A stretch of DNA of 64,000 nucleotides from Burkholderia dolosa (GCF_902499135.1 NZ_CABVPR010000004.1:101475-165474); one strand, 5' to 3'; counted from the stretch's first letter, positions 1 through 9,594 are shown. A program made the numbers and translations. Notes: generated from the sequence alone by a model not told the origin.

Positions 1-1097
<1,097 letters not shown>

Positions 1098-1131
1098 TCG
1101 TTCGAACGCGCGGCGTTTGCACGCCGCGCGC

Positions 1132-1174
1132 AAAAAAGACACGGGCCGCGCGGCATGCTCGCCGGGCGGCCCGT
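1132..1174 (-). terminator. Intrinsic terminator of the peroxiredoxin gene
   Basis: Read on the minus strand, the arms at 1167-1174 and 1141-1148 (ACGGGCCG and its complement) enclose a GC-rich loop and are followed after three bases by six T (1137-1132). A second perfect stem, CGCGCGGCGT with TTGC loop (1107-1130), lies beyond it and could serve the converging gcdH transcript, but it has no T tract on that strand. Confidence 0.7.
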
Positions 1175-1208
1175 CGTCATCGGCGCTCGCGATCGCGATG
1201 CGCGCGTG

Positions 1209-1847
1209 TCACTTGTTCGGCTGCGGCGTCAGACGCAGATACGGACGCACCGCATTGAAGCCCTTCGGGAAACGTTTCTTCAGCTCTTCCGGATCCTGCA
1301 GCGACGGCACGATCACGACGTCGTCGCCGTCCTTCCAGTTGCCGGGCGTCGCGACCTTGTAATTGTCGGTGAGCTGCAGCGAATCGATCACGCGCAGCAC
1401 TTCGTCGAAGTTGCGCCCGGTGCTCGCCGGGTACGTGATGATCAGCCGCACCTTCTTGTTCGGATCGATCACGAACAGCGAGCGCACCGTCAGCGTTTCG
1501 TTCGCGTTCGGATGGATCATGTCGTACAGCTGCGAGACCTTGCGGTCCGCATCGGCGATGATCGGGAAGCCGACGACCGTCTGCTGCGTTTCGTTGATGT
1601 CGTTGATCCAGCCTTTGTGCGAGTCGACGCTGTCGACCGACAGCGCGATTACCTTGACGTTGCGTTTCTCGAACTCGCCCTTCAGCTTCGCGGTCAGCCC
1701 GAGCTCGGTCGTGCACACCGGCGTGTAGTCGGCCGGATGGGAAAACAGAACGCCCCAGCTGTCGCCGAGCCACTCGTGAAACTTGATGCGGCCCAGGCTC
1801 GATTCCTGCTCGAAATCCGGTGCGATGTCGCCAAGACGCAGACTCAT
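1209..1847 (-). CDS. 1-Cys peroxiredoxin (Prx6/LsfA type)
   Basis: A 212-residue thiol peroxidase of the AhpC/TSA superfamily that reduces H2O2 and organic hydroperoxides in the cytoplasm. The peroxidatic cysteine is Cys45 in SHPADYTPVCTTELG, the typical Prx6 pattern. No other cysteine occurs in the protein, so it cannot form the intramolecular or intersubunit disulfide of 2-Cys enzymes and must rely on an external reductant. The C-terminal Prx domain (GNWKDGDDVVIVPSLQDPEELKKRFPKG) is intact. The start ATG at 1847 is preceded on the minus strand by GAGG. It is transcribed divergently from the DUF883 gene and has its own terminator. Confidence 0.93.
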   Translation of the reverse strand: MSLRLGDIAPDFEQESSLGRIKFHEWLGDSWGVLFSHPADYTPVCTTELGLTAKLKGEFEKRNVKVIALSVDSVDSHKGWINDINETQQTVVGFPIIADADRKVSQLYDMIHPNANETLTVRSLFVIDPNKKVRLIITYPASTGRNFDEVLRVIDSLQLTDNYKVATPGNWKDGDDVVIVPSLQDPEELKKRFPKGFNAVRPYLRLTPQPNK

Positions 1848-2162
1848 GGTGTTCCCTCCTCGATCGATGCAAGTTGAAACCGCGCGTGGTCGGCGCGGGA
1901 CAGTCCGTCAGCTTACGGGAAGCCGTGGGACATGCGAACGATTATTACGTTTGATATTCATGCTTTTTTGTCATTTTTACCCGGGGTCGGCCGGCAGGCG
2001 ATGCGCAAAGGAAACTTTTCGCGGCGTTTGCTGCTCTGTTGATGATTACGAGTCGTTTACCATGCGATCTGGCGCGGCCGCCGTGCGTCTTCCCGGCTCG
2101 CCAGCAGGCAGGCGTTTCGCTACGATGTGAACCTGCAGCATGACAGCACGAAGGGAGTTGCA
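1848..2162. other. Divergent intergenic region with an AT-rich promoter patch
   Basis: This 315-bp gap separates the divergent peroxiredoxin and DUF883 genes. A strikingly AT-rich patch (about 1935-1980, containing ATTATTACGTTTGATATTC and a T6 tract) stands out from the GC-rich surroundings and probably carries both promoters. I could not fix a convincing -35/-10 pair on either strand, and no small gene is evident. Confidence 0.4.
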
Positions 2163-2465
2163 ATGTCGGAAATCAACAAGGAGAAACTGATGTCGGATAT
2201 CAAAACCGTTCTCGCGGACGCCGAGGATCTGCTCAAGCAAGCCGCGAGCACCACGGGCGACCGTGCTGCCGAGCTGCGCGAGAAGGCCATGTCGCGGCTG
2301 AAGCAGGCAAGGGAAAAGGCTGCCGACGTCCAGGTCGTGGTGGTCGAAAAAGGCAAGAAGGCCGCGCGTGCAACCGACGATTACGTGCACGAGCATCCGT
2401 GGACGTCGATCGGCATCGCAGCCGGTGTCGGCGTGCTGATCGGTCTGCTGATCAACCGGAAGTAA
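2163..2465 (+). CDS. DUF883 (ElaB/YqjD-like) membrane-anchored protein
   Basis: A 100-residue protein: a long charged amphipathic helix (KEKLMSDIKTVLADAEDLLKQ, then repeated Lys/Glu/Ala helix) followed by a C-terminal transmembrane helix with a glycine-zipper pattern (PWTSIGIAAGVGVLIGLLI) and an NRK tail. This is the layout of the ElaB/YqjD family, tail-anchored inner-membrane proteins reported in E. coli to bind ribosomes in stationary phase. The ATG at 2163 is preferred over one at 2127 because AGGGAG lies just before it. It starts a same-strand run with the YqjE-like gene and the 147-residue gene that follow. Confidence 0.85.
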   Translation: MSEINKEKLMSDIKTVLADAEDLLKQAASTTGDRAAELREKAMSRLKQAREKAADVQVVVVEKGKKAARATDDYVHEHPWTSIGIAAGVGVLIGLLINRK

Positions 2466-2584
2466 CGCAGCCTGCGTCGTTCGTCCCCGCGGAGTCGAAT
2501 CCCCGCGGGTGGCCGCAGCCGGCCGGCGGTTCGCCGCCGGCCGGCTTGCCCTAGCCGCTCACTGCACGCGCAAGCGCCTTATCC

Positions 2585-2974
2585 ATGACGACAGACACCA
2601 ATACGCAGCCTTCCGGCCACGGGCCGCTGCGCCGCCTCGTCGGCTCGGCGATCGGACTTCTGCAAACGCGCCTCGAACTCGTAGGCATCGAGCTGGCCGA
2701 GGAGAAGGAACGCCTGATGGGCGTGCTGTTCCTCGGGCTGGCCGCGATGATGCTCGCGACGATGGCGCTGATCAGCCTGACCGTATTGATCGCGATCGCT
2801 TTCTGGGACACCTATCGCTGGCAATCGCTCGCGGGGATCACCGCGCTGTACGCGATCGGCGGCATCCTGTGCGGGTTGAAGGCACGCGCGGGGCTGCGCG
2901 ACGCGCCGACCGTGTTCGCCGCGACGCTGACCGAACTCGAGAAAGACCGCGAACTGTTCCGCGGCAAGTCGTGA
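2585..2974 (+). CDS. YqjE-like phage-holin-superfamily membrane protein
   Basis: A 129-residue protein. It starts with a short polar segment and an amphipathic helix (LLQTRLELVGIELAEEKERL), then two hydrophobic helices (about residues 44-72 and 80-98) separated by a short WDTYRWQS turn, then a charged C-terminal tail. This matches the putative Actinobacterial Holin-X/YqjE family, usually found beside yqjD. The family has no proven lytic role, and the name reflects topology only. It sits about 120 bp after the DUF883 gene and about 45 bp before the next gene, so the three are probably co-transcribed. Confidence 0.82.
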   Translation: MTTDTNTQPSGHGPLRRLVGSAIGLLQTRLELVGIELAEEKERLMGVLFLGLAAMMLATMALISLTVLIAIAFWDTYRWQSLAGITALYAIGGILCGLKARAGLRDAPTVFAATLTELEKDRELFRGKS

Positions 2975-3017
2975 ACGCAACCGCGTTCGTTCCTGCCATC
3001 AACTTCGCCGACGTGCC

Positions 3018-3461
3018 ATGAGCCAGAACGCCACGCGCAATTCACATCCGTCCCATTCGCCGCGATCGAACTGGAGTGCATCGCAACAACGCGCGCTGCG
3101 CAAGGAATTGCTGATCCTTCGATCGGAGGTCGAGCGGCTCGAGTTTGCGGAAGCCGCGGCCGACATGCGCGACGCCGTCACGCGCTTCAGCTGGCTGAAG
3201 GTCTTCATTCCGGGGCTCTCCGGCGGCAGGTTCGGCCAGTCGGCGAAGAACCTGAATGCGAGCCTCGGCCACCTCGTGAACCAGTATCCAATGCTCAGCT
3301 CGCTCGCGTCGCTCGTGCTGGCGAAACCGGTCCGCTCATTGCTGCGCGCGAGCACTGGGCCCGCGCTGAAGTGGGGGACGCTCGGCTTCGCCGTGTGGGA
3401 GGTCTACCGGATCTGGAAACAGGCGCGCGACGAGCGCAGCGCCGACGCGCGCGGCGGCTGA
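3018..3461 (+). CDS. Conserved hypothetical protein, third gene of the YqjD/YqjE-like set
   Basis: A 147-residue protein of unknown function. The N terminus is polar and basic (res 1-30), followed by a predicted helix (RALRKELLILRSEVERLEFAEAAADMRDAV). The central and C-terminal parts have hydrophobic stretches (PMLSSLASLVLAKPVRSLL, ALKWGTLGFAVWEVYRIWKQ) that could be one or two membrane-associated helices. It occupies the place of the small YqjK-type gene in enterobacterial yqjDEK operons; I recall a DUF3318 label for Burkholderia proteins of this kind but cannot verify it. Start codon ATG at 3018. Confidence 0.7.
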   Translation: MSQNATRNSHPSHSPRSNWSASQQRALRKELLILRSEVERLEFAEAAADMRDAVTRFSWLKVFIPGLSGGRFGQSAKNLNASLGHLVNQYPMLSSLASLVLAKPVRSLLRASTGPALKWGTLGFAVWEVYRIWKQARDERSADARGG

Positions 3462-3523
3462 TACGCGCCGACGACGAACGCGTCGCGTGTCATGCCGCGT
3501 GGCGTGTCCTTCCCGCCTGGCGA

Positions 3524-3970
3524 TTAGCGCACGCCCCAGCATGCCGGTTCTTCTTCATCCGTACCGTCCCGTCGTGCATTGCCTTTCGTTCCATCCGATC
3601 GCAGTGTGAATGTGCCGCACGTGTCGTCGCGCATCGGACCTGCGTCGAGCGGACGCGCTTCCAGTTCGTACGCGATCGACAGACCGTCGTCGGGCTGACG
3701 CCGCAAGCGCACCTGGTAGATCGGTTGCCCGTCCGGCGGTGCCTGCGCAAGCGCGTCCGGTAACGCAGCAGGCGGCACACCGTCCAGCGCCTCCAGATAG
3801 TGAGCGGCCTTGTATAGCGCCGCAACCGCCGACGCACGATGGGCGCGCGCGACATGCTCGCGATACGACGGGATTCCCCATCCTGCCAGCACGGCAACGA
3901 TCGCCAGCACGATCATCAATTCGAGCAACGTAAATCCTGGCGTATCGCGCATAAGTACGTGCCTTCTCAT
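3524..3970 (-). CDS. pilE: Type IV pilin-like protein PilE
   Basis: A 148-residue minor pilin with a canonical class III prepilin signal: a short basic leader ending in Gly, then FTLLELMIVLAIVAVLAGWG. Cleavage by PilD would fall after the Gly of RDTPG, with Phe+1 and Glu+5 present. The rest looks like a small globular pilin with a C-terminal cysteine pair (DDTCGTF and PACWG) that could form the D-loop disulfide. Its ATG (3970-3968) overlaps the pilX stop as TGATG, implying translational coupling. ATG at 3952 is an alternative start. It ends the minus-strand cluster fimT-pilV-pilW-pilX-pilE. Confidence 0.85.
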   Translation of the reverse strand: MRRHVLMRDTPGFTLLELMIVLAIVAVLAGWGIPSYREHVARAHRASAVAALYKAAHYLEALDGVPPAALPDALAQAPPDGQPIYQVRLRRQPDDGLSIAYELEARPLDAGPMRDDTCGTFTLRSDGTKGNARRDGTDEEEPACWGVR

Positions 3971-4512
3971 CAGTGCGCCGCCGCGATGCGACGCCAGCGT
4001 TGCGCGACGATGCGGGCGTCGCGTACCGCGATCTGGCTTTGCAGCCACACGGCACTCGATGCACGAGCGCCGACGCCACGCGCGGTGACGACATAAGCTC
4101 GGCTGTCCGCGGGACCGGCCCCGCGCCACGCCTCGATCAGGCAGCGCGGCGGCTGTGCGGCCATCGGCCATTGAGCAAACGGCTCGAACGCTTCGGCCGT
4201 TGCCAGCGTCGGTGTGCGTCGCCACGCATCGGGCTCGCCCGCGGTGTCGGCCTCGCTCCGATATGGCGCCGAGCCGGCGAGCAAGCGGGCTGTGCACGCG
4301 GCAAGCGCGGCATCGGCGGCATGGAACGCAATCAACTGATCGGACCACGCGCGCGTGCGGCGCGATTCAGTCAATGCGGATTCGAACCACGTGCCGGTCA
4401 ATGCCGCGACGGCTGCACCGACCGCAATCACGGCCGGCAACGCAAAGCCCGCGTCACGACGCCGATCGCGACCGGACGATCGGTGGCGCGGACGCTCGTC
4501 GCGGCGGGTCAT
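3970..4512 (-). CDS. pilX: PilX-like minor pilin / pilus assembly protein
   Basis: A 180-residue protein with an N-terminal basic leader, the hydrophobic segment GFALPAVIAVGAAVAAL (about res 22-38), then a soluble domain with the HAADAALAACTARLL helix typical of PilX proteins. The Gly-Phe junction could be cut by the prepilin peptidase, but Glu+5 is absent; PilX proteins commonly lack it. The start is uncertain. ATG at 4512 gives a compact prepilin leader but leaves a 110-bp gap after pilW. An in-frame ATG at 4626 overlaps the pilW stop as ATGA but would add 38 basic residues. I favour 4512 on protein grounds. Confidence 0.75.
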   Translation of the reverse strand: MTRRDERPRHRSSGRDRRRDAGFALPAVIAVGAAVAALTGTWFESALTESRRTRAWSDQLIAFHAADAALAACTARLLAGSAPYRSEADTAGEPDAWRRTPTLATAEAFEPFAQWPMAAQPPRCLIEAWRGAGPADSRAYVVTARGVGARASSAVWLQSQIAVRDARIVAQRWRRIAAAH

Positions 4513-4622
4513 TGAAATAACTCGCGTGCGTCCGACGCGTCCGAAGTGTGCGAGTAGACCGACCATCATGCGGCCCGCAGTGCGTCGCGCGATTCGGTTC
4601 GACGTACGCCGTACTTTCTCGA

Positions 4623-5459
4623 TCATCGTGGCACCCCACGTGTGCGTGCGGCGCCGCCCGCGATTTGGTCCGACGCGATCGCCGCATTCCTCAGCGCGAC
4701 GACACGATGCAATACCAGACGCGCGCGGCCGTCCGCCATCGCGACGACACGGCCGTCGCAGTCGATGTGGCGTCCGCGATCGCGCGTCGGCTCGCCCCGT
4801 GCTCGCACGCAGACGTGCACGGCAACGACGTCGCGCCAGCCGTCGGCGGGCAGTGCGGCGGCACCGACAAACTGAGCGCCGCGACGATGCAGATAACGCA
4901 CGCGCAGTTGATCGATTCCCGACACAACGGGTTGCGGCGTGCCGCGGCGGCCGTTTCCTTCGCAGTACAGTTCCGGCTCGCCGGTCGACGGACTGACATG
5001 TGCATCGAAGCGGTTTTCGACGAGCGGCCGCTCGCCGGGTGCGCCGACGCCCTGTCCGAGACAGTCCGATACCTGGCCGCTTACGGTCGGCCACGTCGAC
5101 ACTGCGTCGCCGACATATCGGATCAGCAGCGCGTCCGACGCCGCAGCGGCCGGCTCGCAGCGCGCGTGCGCGCCATCGTCGCGTACACGCGCCGCCGTAC
5201 AGCCGAACACCGGCGGCAGCGGCGACGATCCCGCGACATCGAGCGGCCGAAACCCCGCCATCTGAAGCTGCTGGCCGATCAACATCAATGCGGTGCCTGC
5301 TGCATCGCGCATGCGGAATCCGTCTTCCGCTCGCCGCTGCGCGACGCGCTGTGCGTGGTACAGCGCGCCGGCTGCCGTCAGCACGAGGAAACCGATCGCC
5401 ATTGCGATCAGTACTTCGAGCAGCGTATGAGCGCGCAGCGCACGACGGTCAACGTGCAT
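4623..5459 (-). CDS. pilW: PilW-like minor pilin
   Basis: A 278-residue protein with a prepilin-like N terminus (LRAHTLLEVLIAMAIGFLVLTAAGALYH) and a long cysteine-containing C-terminal domain, the usual PilW layout in the minor-pilin complex that primes type IV pilus assembly. The residue before the predicted cleavage site is Ala instead of the near-invariant Gly, and +1 is His instead of Phe; Glu+5 is kept. The start ATG at 5459 has a strong GGGAGG Shine-Dalgarno sequence and overlaps the end of pilV by 11 bp. Confidence 0.83.
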   Translation of the reverse strand: MHVDRRALRAHTLLEVLIAMAIGFLVLTAAGALYHAQRVAQRRAEDGFRMRDAAGTALMLIGQQLQMAGFRPLDVAGSSPLPPVFGCTAARVRDDGAHARCEPAAAASDALLIRYVGDAVSTWPTVSGQVSDCLGQGVGAPGERPLVENRFDAHVSPSTGEPELYCEGNGRRGTPQPVVSGIDQLRVRYLHRRGAQFVGAAALPADGWRDVVAVHVCVRARGEPTRDRGRHIDCDGRVVAMADGRARLVLHRVVALRNAAIASDQIAGGAARTRGVPR

Positions 5460-5856
5460 CGGAGACCTCCCGCAGACCGCGAAAAGGAATGCGCACGCAT
5501 GACGGCGGCTTCGTCGACCTCCGCGCGCCTTCGCATCGCGGTGGAATCGCGCCGTCGTCGTCACGCCATCGGACAACCACGTATCGCATTCCACCTGCTC
5601 CGTCCTCGACAGCGATCACGCCGCCGGGCAACGATGCAGCGGCCACGCCCGCGAGCGCGTCGTCGGCGCCGGCGGCAACGCGCAGACGCTCGATACGCGC
5701 ATCGGCGAGCCACAACGCACGTTCACGCCAGACGGTCGCGCGCTGCGTGCGCGCCATCGTCAGCTGGCTGCCGGCAACCGCGAGCATGACGGTCGCGAGG
5801 AGCGCGACGGCCAGCGTCGCCTCCAGTAACGATGTGCCGCGTATCGACTTGCGCAT
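5449..5856 (-). CDS. pilV: PilV-like minor pilin
   Basis: A 135-residue protein starting MRKSIRG followed by TSLLEATLAVALLATVMLAVAGSQ. This is a class III prepilin signal with Gly-1 and Glu+5 but Thr instead of Phe at +1. PilV is a minor pilin that acts with FimT, PilW, PilX and PilE. The gene starts 5 bp after the fimT stop and runs 11 bp into pilW, so the cluster is tightly coupled. An upstream in-frame extension exists but codes for an Arg-rich sequence antisense in character and is not used. Confidence 0.82.
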   Translation of the reverse strand: MRKSIRGTSLLEATLAVALLATVMLAVAGSQLTMARTQRATVWRERALWLADARIERLRVAAGADDALAGVAAASLPGGVIAVEDGAGGMRYVVVRWRDDDGAIPPRCEGARRSTKPPSCVRIPFRGLREVSDAR

Positions 5857-5861
5857 TGCCG

Positions 5862-6425
5862 TTACGCCGTGTCGCAACGACCGGCAGCCACGCGTGCGCG
5901 ACCGCTCGCCGCAATTCTCACGCAGCGCGACATGCGCGCTTCGTCGGTACCGGGCACCTGCCGCCGCGGACGCAGTTCGAAGCGCCGGATTCCGCCGATC
6001 GCCTGCCCGGCCGGCGGCGAAAATGCCAGATCGTGCGGCGCGCCGGCGACGGCAATCTCGGCATCGCGCGGATATCGCCGCAGAACGCGCGACTGCCCGT
6101 CCACGTGCCCGACGACGATCCATCCGCACGACCATTCGCCCGCATCGCAACGCTCACCGGCACGCACGCATGCGCCATCGTTGCCGGCGCGGCACATCGT
6201 GACGCGCGTGCCCAGACGCGTCGCTTCGGTACGCGCAAACGCCAACGCACCGAGCAACGCGTGCGAGCGCGCGTCCACACGCTCGCGCATCCGCCACCGA
6301 TCGAACACGGGCGCCGCGTACAACGCAAGTCCGGCCGCCAGCGCAATGGCGACCATCAGTTCGACGAGCGTGAACCCGCCGGCGCGTCGCGCCACGTTCT
6401 TCAGAGCGAACCAATGCAATGTCAT
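5862..6425 (-). CDS. fimT: FimT/GspH-type pseudopilin
   Basis: A 187-residue protein with prepilin motif ARRAGG then FTLVELMVAIALAAGLALYA (Gly-1, Phe+1, Glu+5 all present), followed by a GspH/FimT-like domain. It contains cysteines (TMCRAGNDGACVRAGERCDAGEWSCGW, then SRCVRIA and GRCDTA) in the positions where FimT proteins form disulfides. The ATG at 6425 is chosen because GGAGG lies 8 nt upstream; the open frame extends further but without a ribosome-binding site. It is first in the minor-pilin cluster. PilY1, the tip adhesin often encoded with these genes, is not in the cluster. Confidence 0.85.
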   Translation of the reverse strand: MTLHWFALKNVARRAGGFTLVELMVAIALAAGLALYAAPVFDRWRMRERVDARSHALLGALAFARTEATRLGTRVTMCRAGNDGACVRAGERCDAGEWSCGWIVVGHVDGQSRVLRRYPRDAEIAVAGAPHDLAFSPPAGQAIGGIRRFELRPRRQVPGTDEARMSRCVRIAASGRARVAAGRCDTA

Positions 6426-6578
6426 CGCAAACGTCCTCCGCCAACATAACGGGACGACTGTAGCGACGCGAGCCGTCACGCACCATTAGCCGAACGGCCG
6501 ACTGGCGACATGCGGCCGCGCCCGACACAATCGGCGCGAACTGGATCGACGGAGAAGGCAATGAACGGACGCTGTACG

Positions 6579-7058
6579 TCAGCGCTTGCGGGGAGGTTTG
6601 GACGGCGACGCGCGACGGAACTCTTCGATCACGTCGGCGAATTCGGATACATCCTCGAACTGCCGATACACCGATGCGAAGCGCACATAAGCGATCGTAT
6701 CGAGGCCGCGCAACTCGTTCATCACGAGTTCGCCGAGCTTGTCGCTTCGCACTTCGCGCTCGCCGGTTGCAAGCAGTTGATATTCGATGCGGGCGACCGC
6801 CGCGTCGATCGCGTCCGCTGCAACCGGCCGCTTGCGCAGCGCGAGTTGCATGCTGGCGACTATCTTGCGACGGTCGAATTCGGTGCGGCTGCCGTCCTTC
6901 TTCACGACGGACGGCAGGGCCAGCTCGACCCGCTCGTACGTCGTGAAACGCTTGTCGCAAGCCGAGCAGCGACGGCGCCGGCGAATCGCGGCGCCATCTT
7001 CGGACACACGCGAGTCAACGACCTGCGTGTCGTCGTGCCGGCAGAACGGGCAGCGCAT
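6579..7058 (-). CDS. nrdR: Transcriptional repressor NrdR
   Basis: 159 residues, full length for the family. The N-terminal zinc ribbon has Cys3-Cys6 (MRCPFC) and Cys31-Cys34 (CSAC), followed by the basic DNA-contacting stretch RRRRR and an ATP-cone domain ([24 protein letters not shown], then the helix pair ending DVIEEFRRA). NrdR senses dATP/ATP and represses ribonucleotide reductase operons. It starts 6 bp after the glyA stop, a glyA-nrdR pairing common in betaproteobacteria, so it is likely co-transcribed with glyA and under the same leader control. Confidence 0.96.
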   Translation of the reverse strand: MRCPFCRHDDTQVVDSRVSEDGAAIRRRRRCSACDKRFTTYERVELALPSVVKKDGSRTEFDRRKIVASMQLALRKRPVAADAIDAAVARIEYQLLATGEREVRSDKLGELVMNELRGLDTIAYVRFASVYRQFEDVSEFADVIEEFRRASPSKPPRKR

Positions 7059-7064
7059 GGCCGA

Positions 7065-8312
7065 TCAACGATAGACCGGGAAGCGCTTGGTCAGCTCGGC
7101 CACTTGCGCGCGCACGCGCTCGAGCGTCGCCGCATCTTCCGGATTCTCGAGCACGTCGGCGATCAGGTTGCCGACCTGCTCCGCTTCGGCAGGGCCGAAG
7201 CCGCGCGTCGTCATCGCCGGCGAGCCGAGACGGATACCGCTCGTCACGAACGGCTTTTCCGGGTCGTTCGGAATCGCGTTCTTGTTCACCGTGATGTGCG
7301 CGGCGCCCAGTGCGGCTTCCGCTGCCTTGCCGGTGATGTTCTTCGCGCGCAGGTCGACCAGCATCACGTGGCTTTCCGTGCGGCCCGACACGATCCGCAG
7401 CCCGCGCTTGACCAGCGTCTCGGCCAGCACGCGCGCGTTCTCGACCACCTTCTGCTGATATGCCTTGAATTCGGGCGACAGCGCTTCCTTGAACGCGACG
7501 GCCTTCGCCGCGATCACGTGCATCAGCGGGCCGCCCTGGATGCCCGGGAAGATCGCCGAATTGATCGGCTTCTCGTACTCGGCCTTCATCAGGATCACGC
7601 CGCCGCGCGGGCCGCGCAGGCTCTTGTGCGTCGTCGTCGTGACGAAGTCGGCGTGCGGCACCGGGTTCGGATACACGCCAGCCGCGATCAGGCCCGCGTA
7701 GTGCGCCATGTCGACCATCAGGTACGCGCCGACCGACTTCGCGATCTTCGCAAGACGCTCGAAGTCGATCTTCAGCGAAAACGCCGAAGCGCCCGCGACG
7801 ATCAGCTTCGGCTTGTGTTCCTGCGCGAGCTTCTCGGCCGCTTCGTAGTCGATGTCTTCGTTGTCGTTCAGCCCGTAGCTGACCACGTTGAACCACTTGC
7901 CCGACATGTTCACCGGCGAGCCGTGCGTGAGGTGGCCGCCGTGCGCGAGGCTCATGCCCATGATCGTGTCGCCGGGCTTGAGCATCGCGAAGAACACGCC
8001 CTGGTTCGCCTGCGAACCGGAGTTCGGCTGCACGTTCGCGCTTTCCGCGCCGAACAACTGCTTCACGCGGTCGATCGCCAGTTGCTCGACGACGTCGACG
8101 TATTCGCAGCCGCCGTAGTAGCGCTTGCCCGGATAGCCTTCCGCGTACTTGTTCGTGAGTTGCGAGCCCTGGGCAGCCATCACGGCCGGGCTCGTGTAGT
8201 TTTCCGATGCGATCAGCTCGATGTGATCTTCCTGGCGGCGGTTTTCCTGCTCGATCGCTGCAAAGACTTCGGGATCGACGTTCGCGATGGTGCTTTGGGC
8301 TCTGTCAAACAT
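7065..8312 (-). CDS. glyA: Serine hydroxymethyltransferase
   Basis: 415 residues. A PLP enzyme that interconverts serine and glycine while charging tetrahydrofolate with a one-carbon unit. Family hallmarks are present: [19 protein letters not shown] near the N terminus, YPGKRYYGG, and the PLP-lysine motif [15 protein letters not shown]. The ATG at 8312 begins MFDRAQSTI, the normal family N terminus; the longer open frame upstream is the riboswitch leader. It is followed immediately by nrdR. Expression is probably set by the promoter at 8561-8589 and the ZTP-type aptamer in the ~240-nt leader. Confidence 0.97.
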   Translation of the reverse strand: MFDRAQSTIANVDPEVFAAIEQENRRQEDHIELIASENYTSPAVMAAQGSQLTNKYAEGYPGKRYYGGCEYVDVVEQLAIDRVKQLFGAESANVQPNSGSQANQGVFFAMLKPGDTIMGMSLAHGGHLTHGSPVNMSGKWFNVVSYGLNDNEDIDYEAAEKLAQEHKPKLIVAGASAFSLKIDFERLAKIAKSVGAYLMVDMAHYAGLIAAGVYPNPVPHADFVTTTTHKSLRGPRGGVILMKAEYEKPINSAIFPGIQGGPLMHVIAAKAVAFKEALSPEFKAYQQKVVENARVLAETLVKRGLRIVSGRTESHVMLVDLRAKNITGKAAEAALGAAHITVNKNAIPNDPEKPFVTSGIRLGSPAMTTRGFGPAEAEQVGNLIADVLENPEDAATLERVRAQVAELTKRFPVYR

Positions 8313-8454
8313 ACGGTTTCCGTTAAGTGTGTACAGGTTGACCGGAGTGGCCGAGTACATTGCGCTGCTGGCGGAACCAGCTCGACGTGGCGGAAGAATC
8401 CGTGTGACGCGAGGCAGGACAGCCACCGGCAATGCACGCGACGGCGCACAACGG

Positions 8455-8547
8455 CTGCCCAGGCGAACGGCAAAAACGGCGCCCTGCGCTTCACGGTGGG
8501 ATGCTCCACCTTGAACCCGAAGGGTTCTATCGCCAGTCACGCAGGGG
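8455..8547 (-). promoter_or_regulatory. ZTP/ZMP (pfl motif) riboswitch upstream of glyA
   Basis: On the minus strand the glyA leader has the conserved pieces of this class in order: GTGACTGGCG (8540-8531), a variable perfect hairpin GAACCC-TTC-GGGTTC (8527-8513), GGTGG-AGCAT-CCCACC (8510-8495), a GC-rich linker, and CGCCTGGGCA (8465-8456). pfl RNAs sense the purine intermediate ZMP/ZTP, which builds up when 10-formyl-tetrahydrofolate is short, and are known upstream of one-carbon and purine genes including glyA. Between the aptamer and the glyA ATG there is no U-tract terminator, so control is more likely translational or Rho-dependent. The assignment is from recalled consensus, not a covariance search. 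Confidence 0.82.
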
Positions 8548-8560
8548 TGATGAGCGCGTT

Positions 8561-8589
8561 AGTTTATTGGATGCGTCATGAATAGGCAA
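8561..8589 (-). promoter_or_regulatory. Sigma-70-type promoter of glyA
   Basis: Minus-strand TTGCCT (8589-8584), 17-bp spacer, TAAACT (8566-8561). The predicted start site near 8554 lies only a few bases before the first conserved element of the riboswitch, so the aptamer would form the 5' end of the transcript. Confidence 0.6.
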
Positions 8590-8730
8590 CCGCGCGGCCG
8601 CCGCGCGGCGATAATCAGGGCCGGATTGTACGCGCCCGCGCCGAGGCGTTCCGCGACCTTGCCGCGGTGCGGCAATCTCAGTAGGCTTGCGGGATACTAT
8701 CCGCCACTTTGTTACCGACCAGGAGCAGCA

Positions 8731-9477
8731 ATGATCGTGTTCGTCACAGGCGCGTCCGCCGGCTTCGGCGCCGCCATCGCCCGTGTATTCGTGAAGGGCG
8801 GCCACCGCGTCGTCGCGACCGCGCGTCGCAAGGATCGTCTCGACGCACTCGCGGCCGAGCTCGGCGACGCGCTGCTGCCGCTCGAACTCGACGTGCGCGA
8901 CCGCGCGGCCGTGGAGGCCGTGCCTGCCTCGCTGCCTGCCGAGTTTGCGGCGCTCGACGTGCTCGTCAACAACGCCGGGCTCGCGCTCGGCGTCGAGCCG
9001 GCGCACAAGGCGAGCCTGGACGAGTGGCAGACCATGATCGATACGAACTGCTCGGGCCTCGTAACCGTCACGCACACGTTGCTGCCCGGGATGATCGCGC
9101 GCGGCCGCGGCCATATCTTCAATCTCGGTTCGGTGGCCGGCACCTATCCGTACCCGGGCGGAAACGTCTACGGCGCAACCAAAGCGTTCGTCAGACAATT
9201 CAGTCTGAACCTGCGCGCCGACCTGATCGGCACGCCGCTGCGCGTCACCGACATCGAGCCGGGCCTGTGCGGCGGCACCGAATTCTCGAACGTCCGCTAC
9301 CGCGGCGACGACGCGAAGGCCGCGAACGTGTACCAGAACGTCCAGCCGCTCACGCCCGAGGACATCGCCGACACGATCTACTGGATCGCGACGCGGCCCG
9401 CGCACGTCAACATCAACACGATCGAGATGATGCCGGTCGCGCAGGCGCCGGCAGGCCTCGCGGTCCATCGCGGCTGA
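8731..9477 (+). CDS. SDR-family NADP-dependent oxidoreductase (YdfG-like)
   Basis: 248 residues, a classical short-chain dehydrogenase. The Rossmann dinucleotide motif is TGASAGFGAAIA (res 6-17) with ATARRKDRL after strand 2, which favours NADP(H). It also has NNAGLALG, the catalytic Ser in NLGSVAGTYPYPGG, and YGATKAFV with the YxxxK pair. The overall sequence, including EPGLCGGTEFSNVRYRGDDAKA, resembles YdfG, which oxidises L-allo-threonine, serine and 3-hydroxy acids; the true substrate here is unknown. ATG at 8731 has AGGAGCAG upstream. The open frame upstream of it overlaps the glyA promoter region and is not used. Confidence 0.92.
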   Translation: MIVFVTGASAGFGAAIARVFVKGGHRVVATARRKDRLDALAAELGDALLPLELDVRDRAAVEAVPASLPAEFAALDVLVNNAGLALGVEPAHKASLDEWQTMIDTNCSGLVTVTHTLLPGMIARGRGHIFNLGSVAGTYPYPGGNVYGATKAFVRQFSLNLRADLIGTPLRVTDIEPGLCGGTEFSNVRYRGDDAKAANVYQNVQPLTPEDIADTIYWIATRPAHVNINTIEMMPVAQAPAGLAVHRG

Positions 9478-9594
9478 CGCGCCCGGCGCAGCCGCCGGCC
9501 CGCGTCGCGCAGGCCGGCGGCATGCGTTCGCGTACTACATTCCGTTACGAATCGGTTACGAACCCGGCTCCGGCCTTCCGGTAGAATGCGCGCC

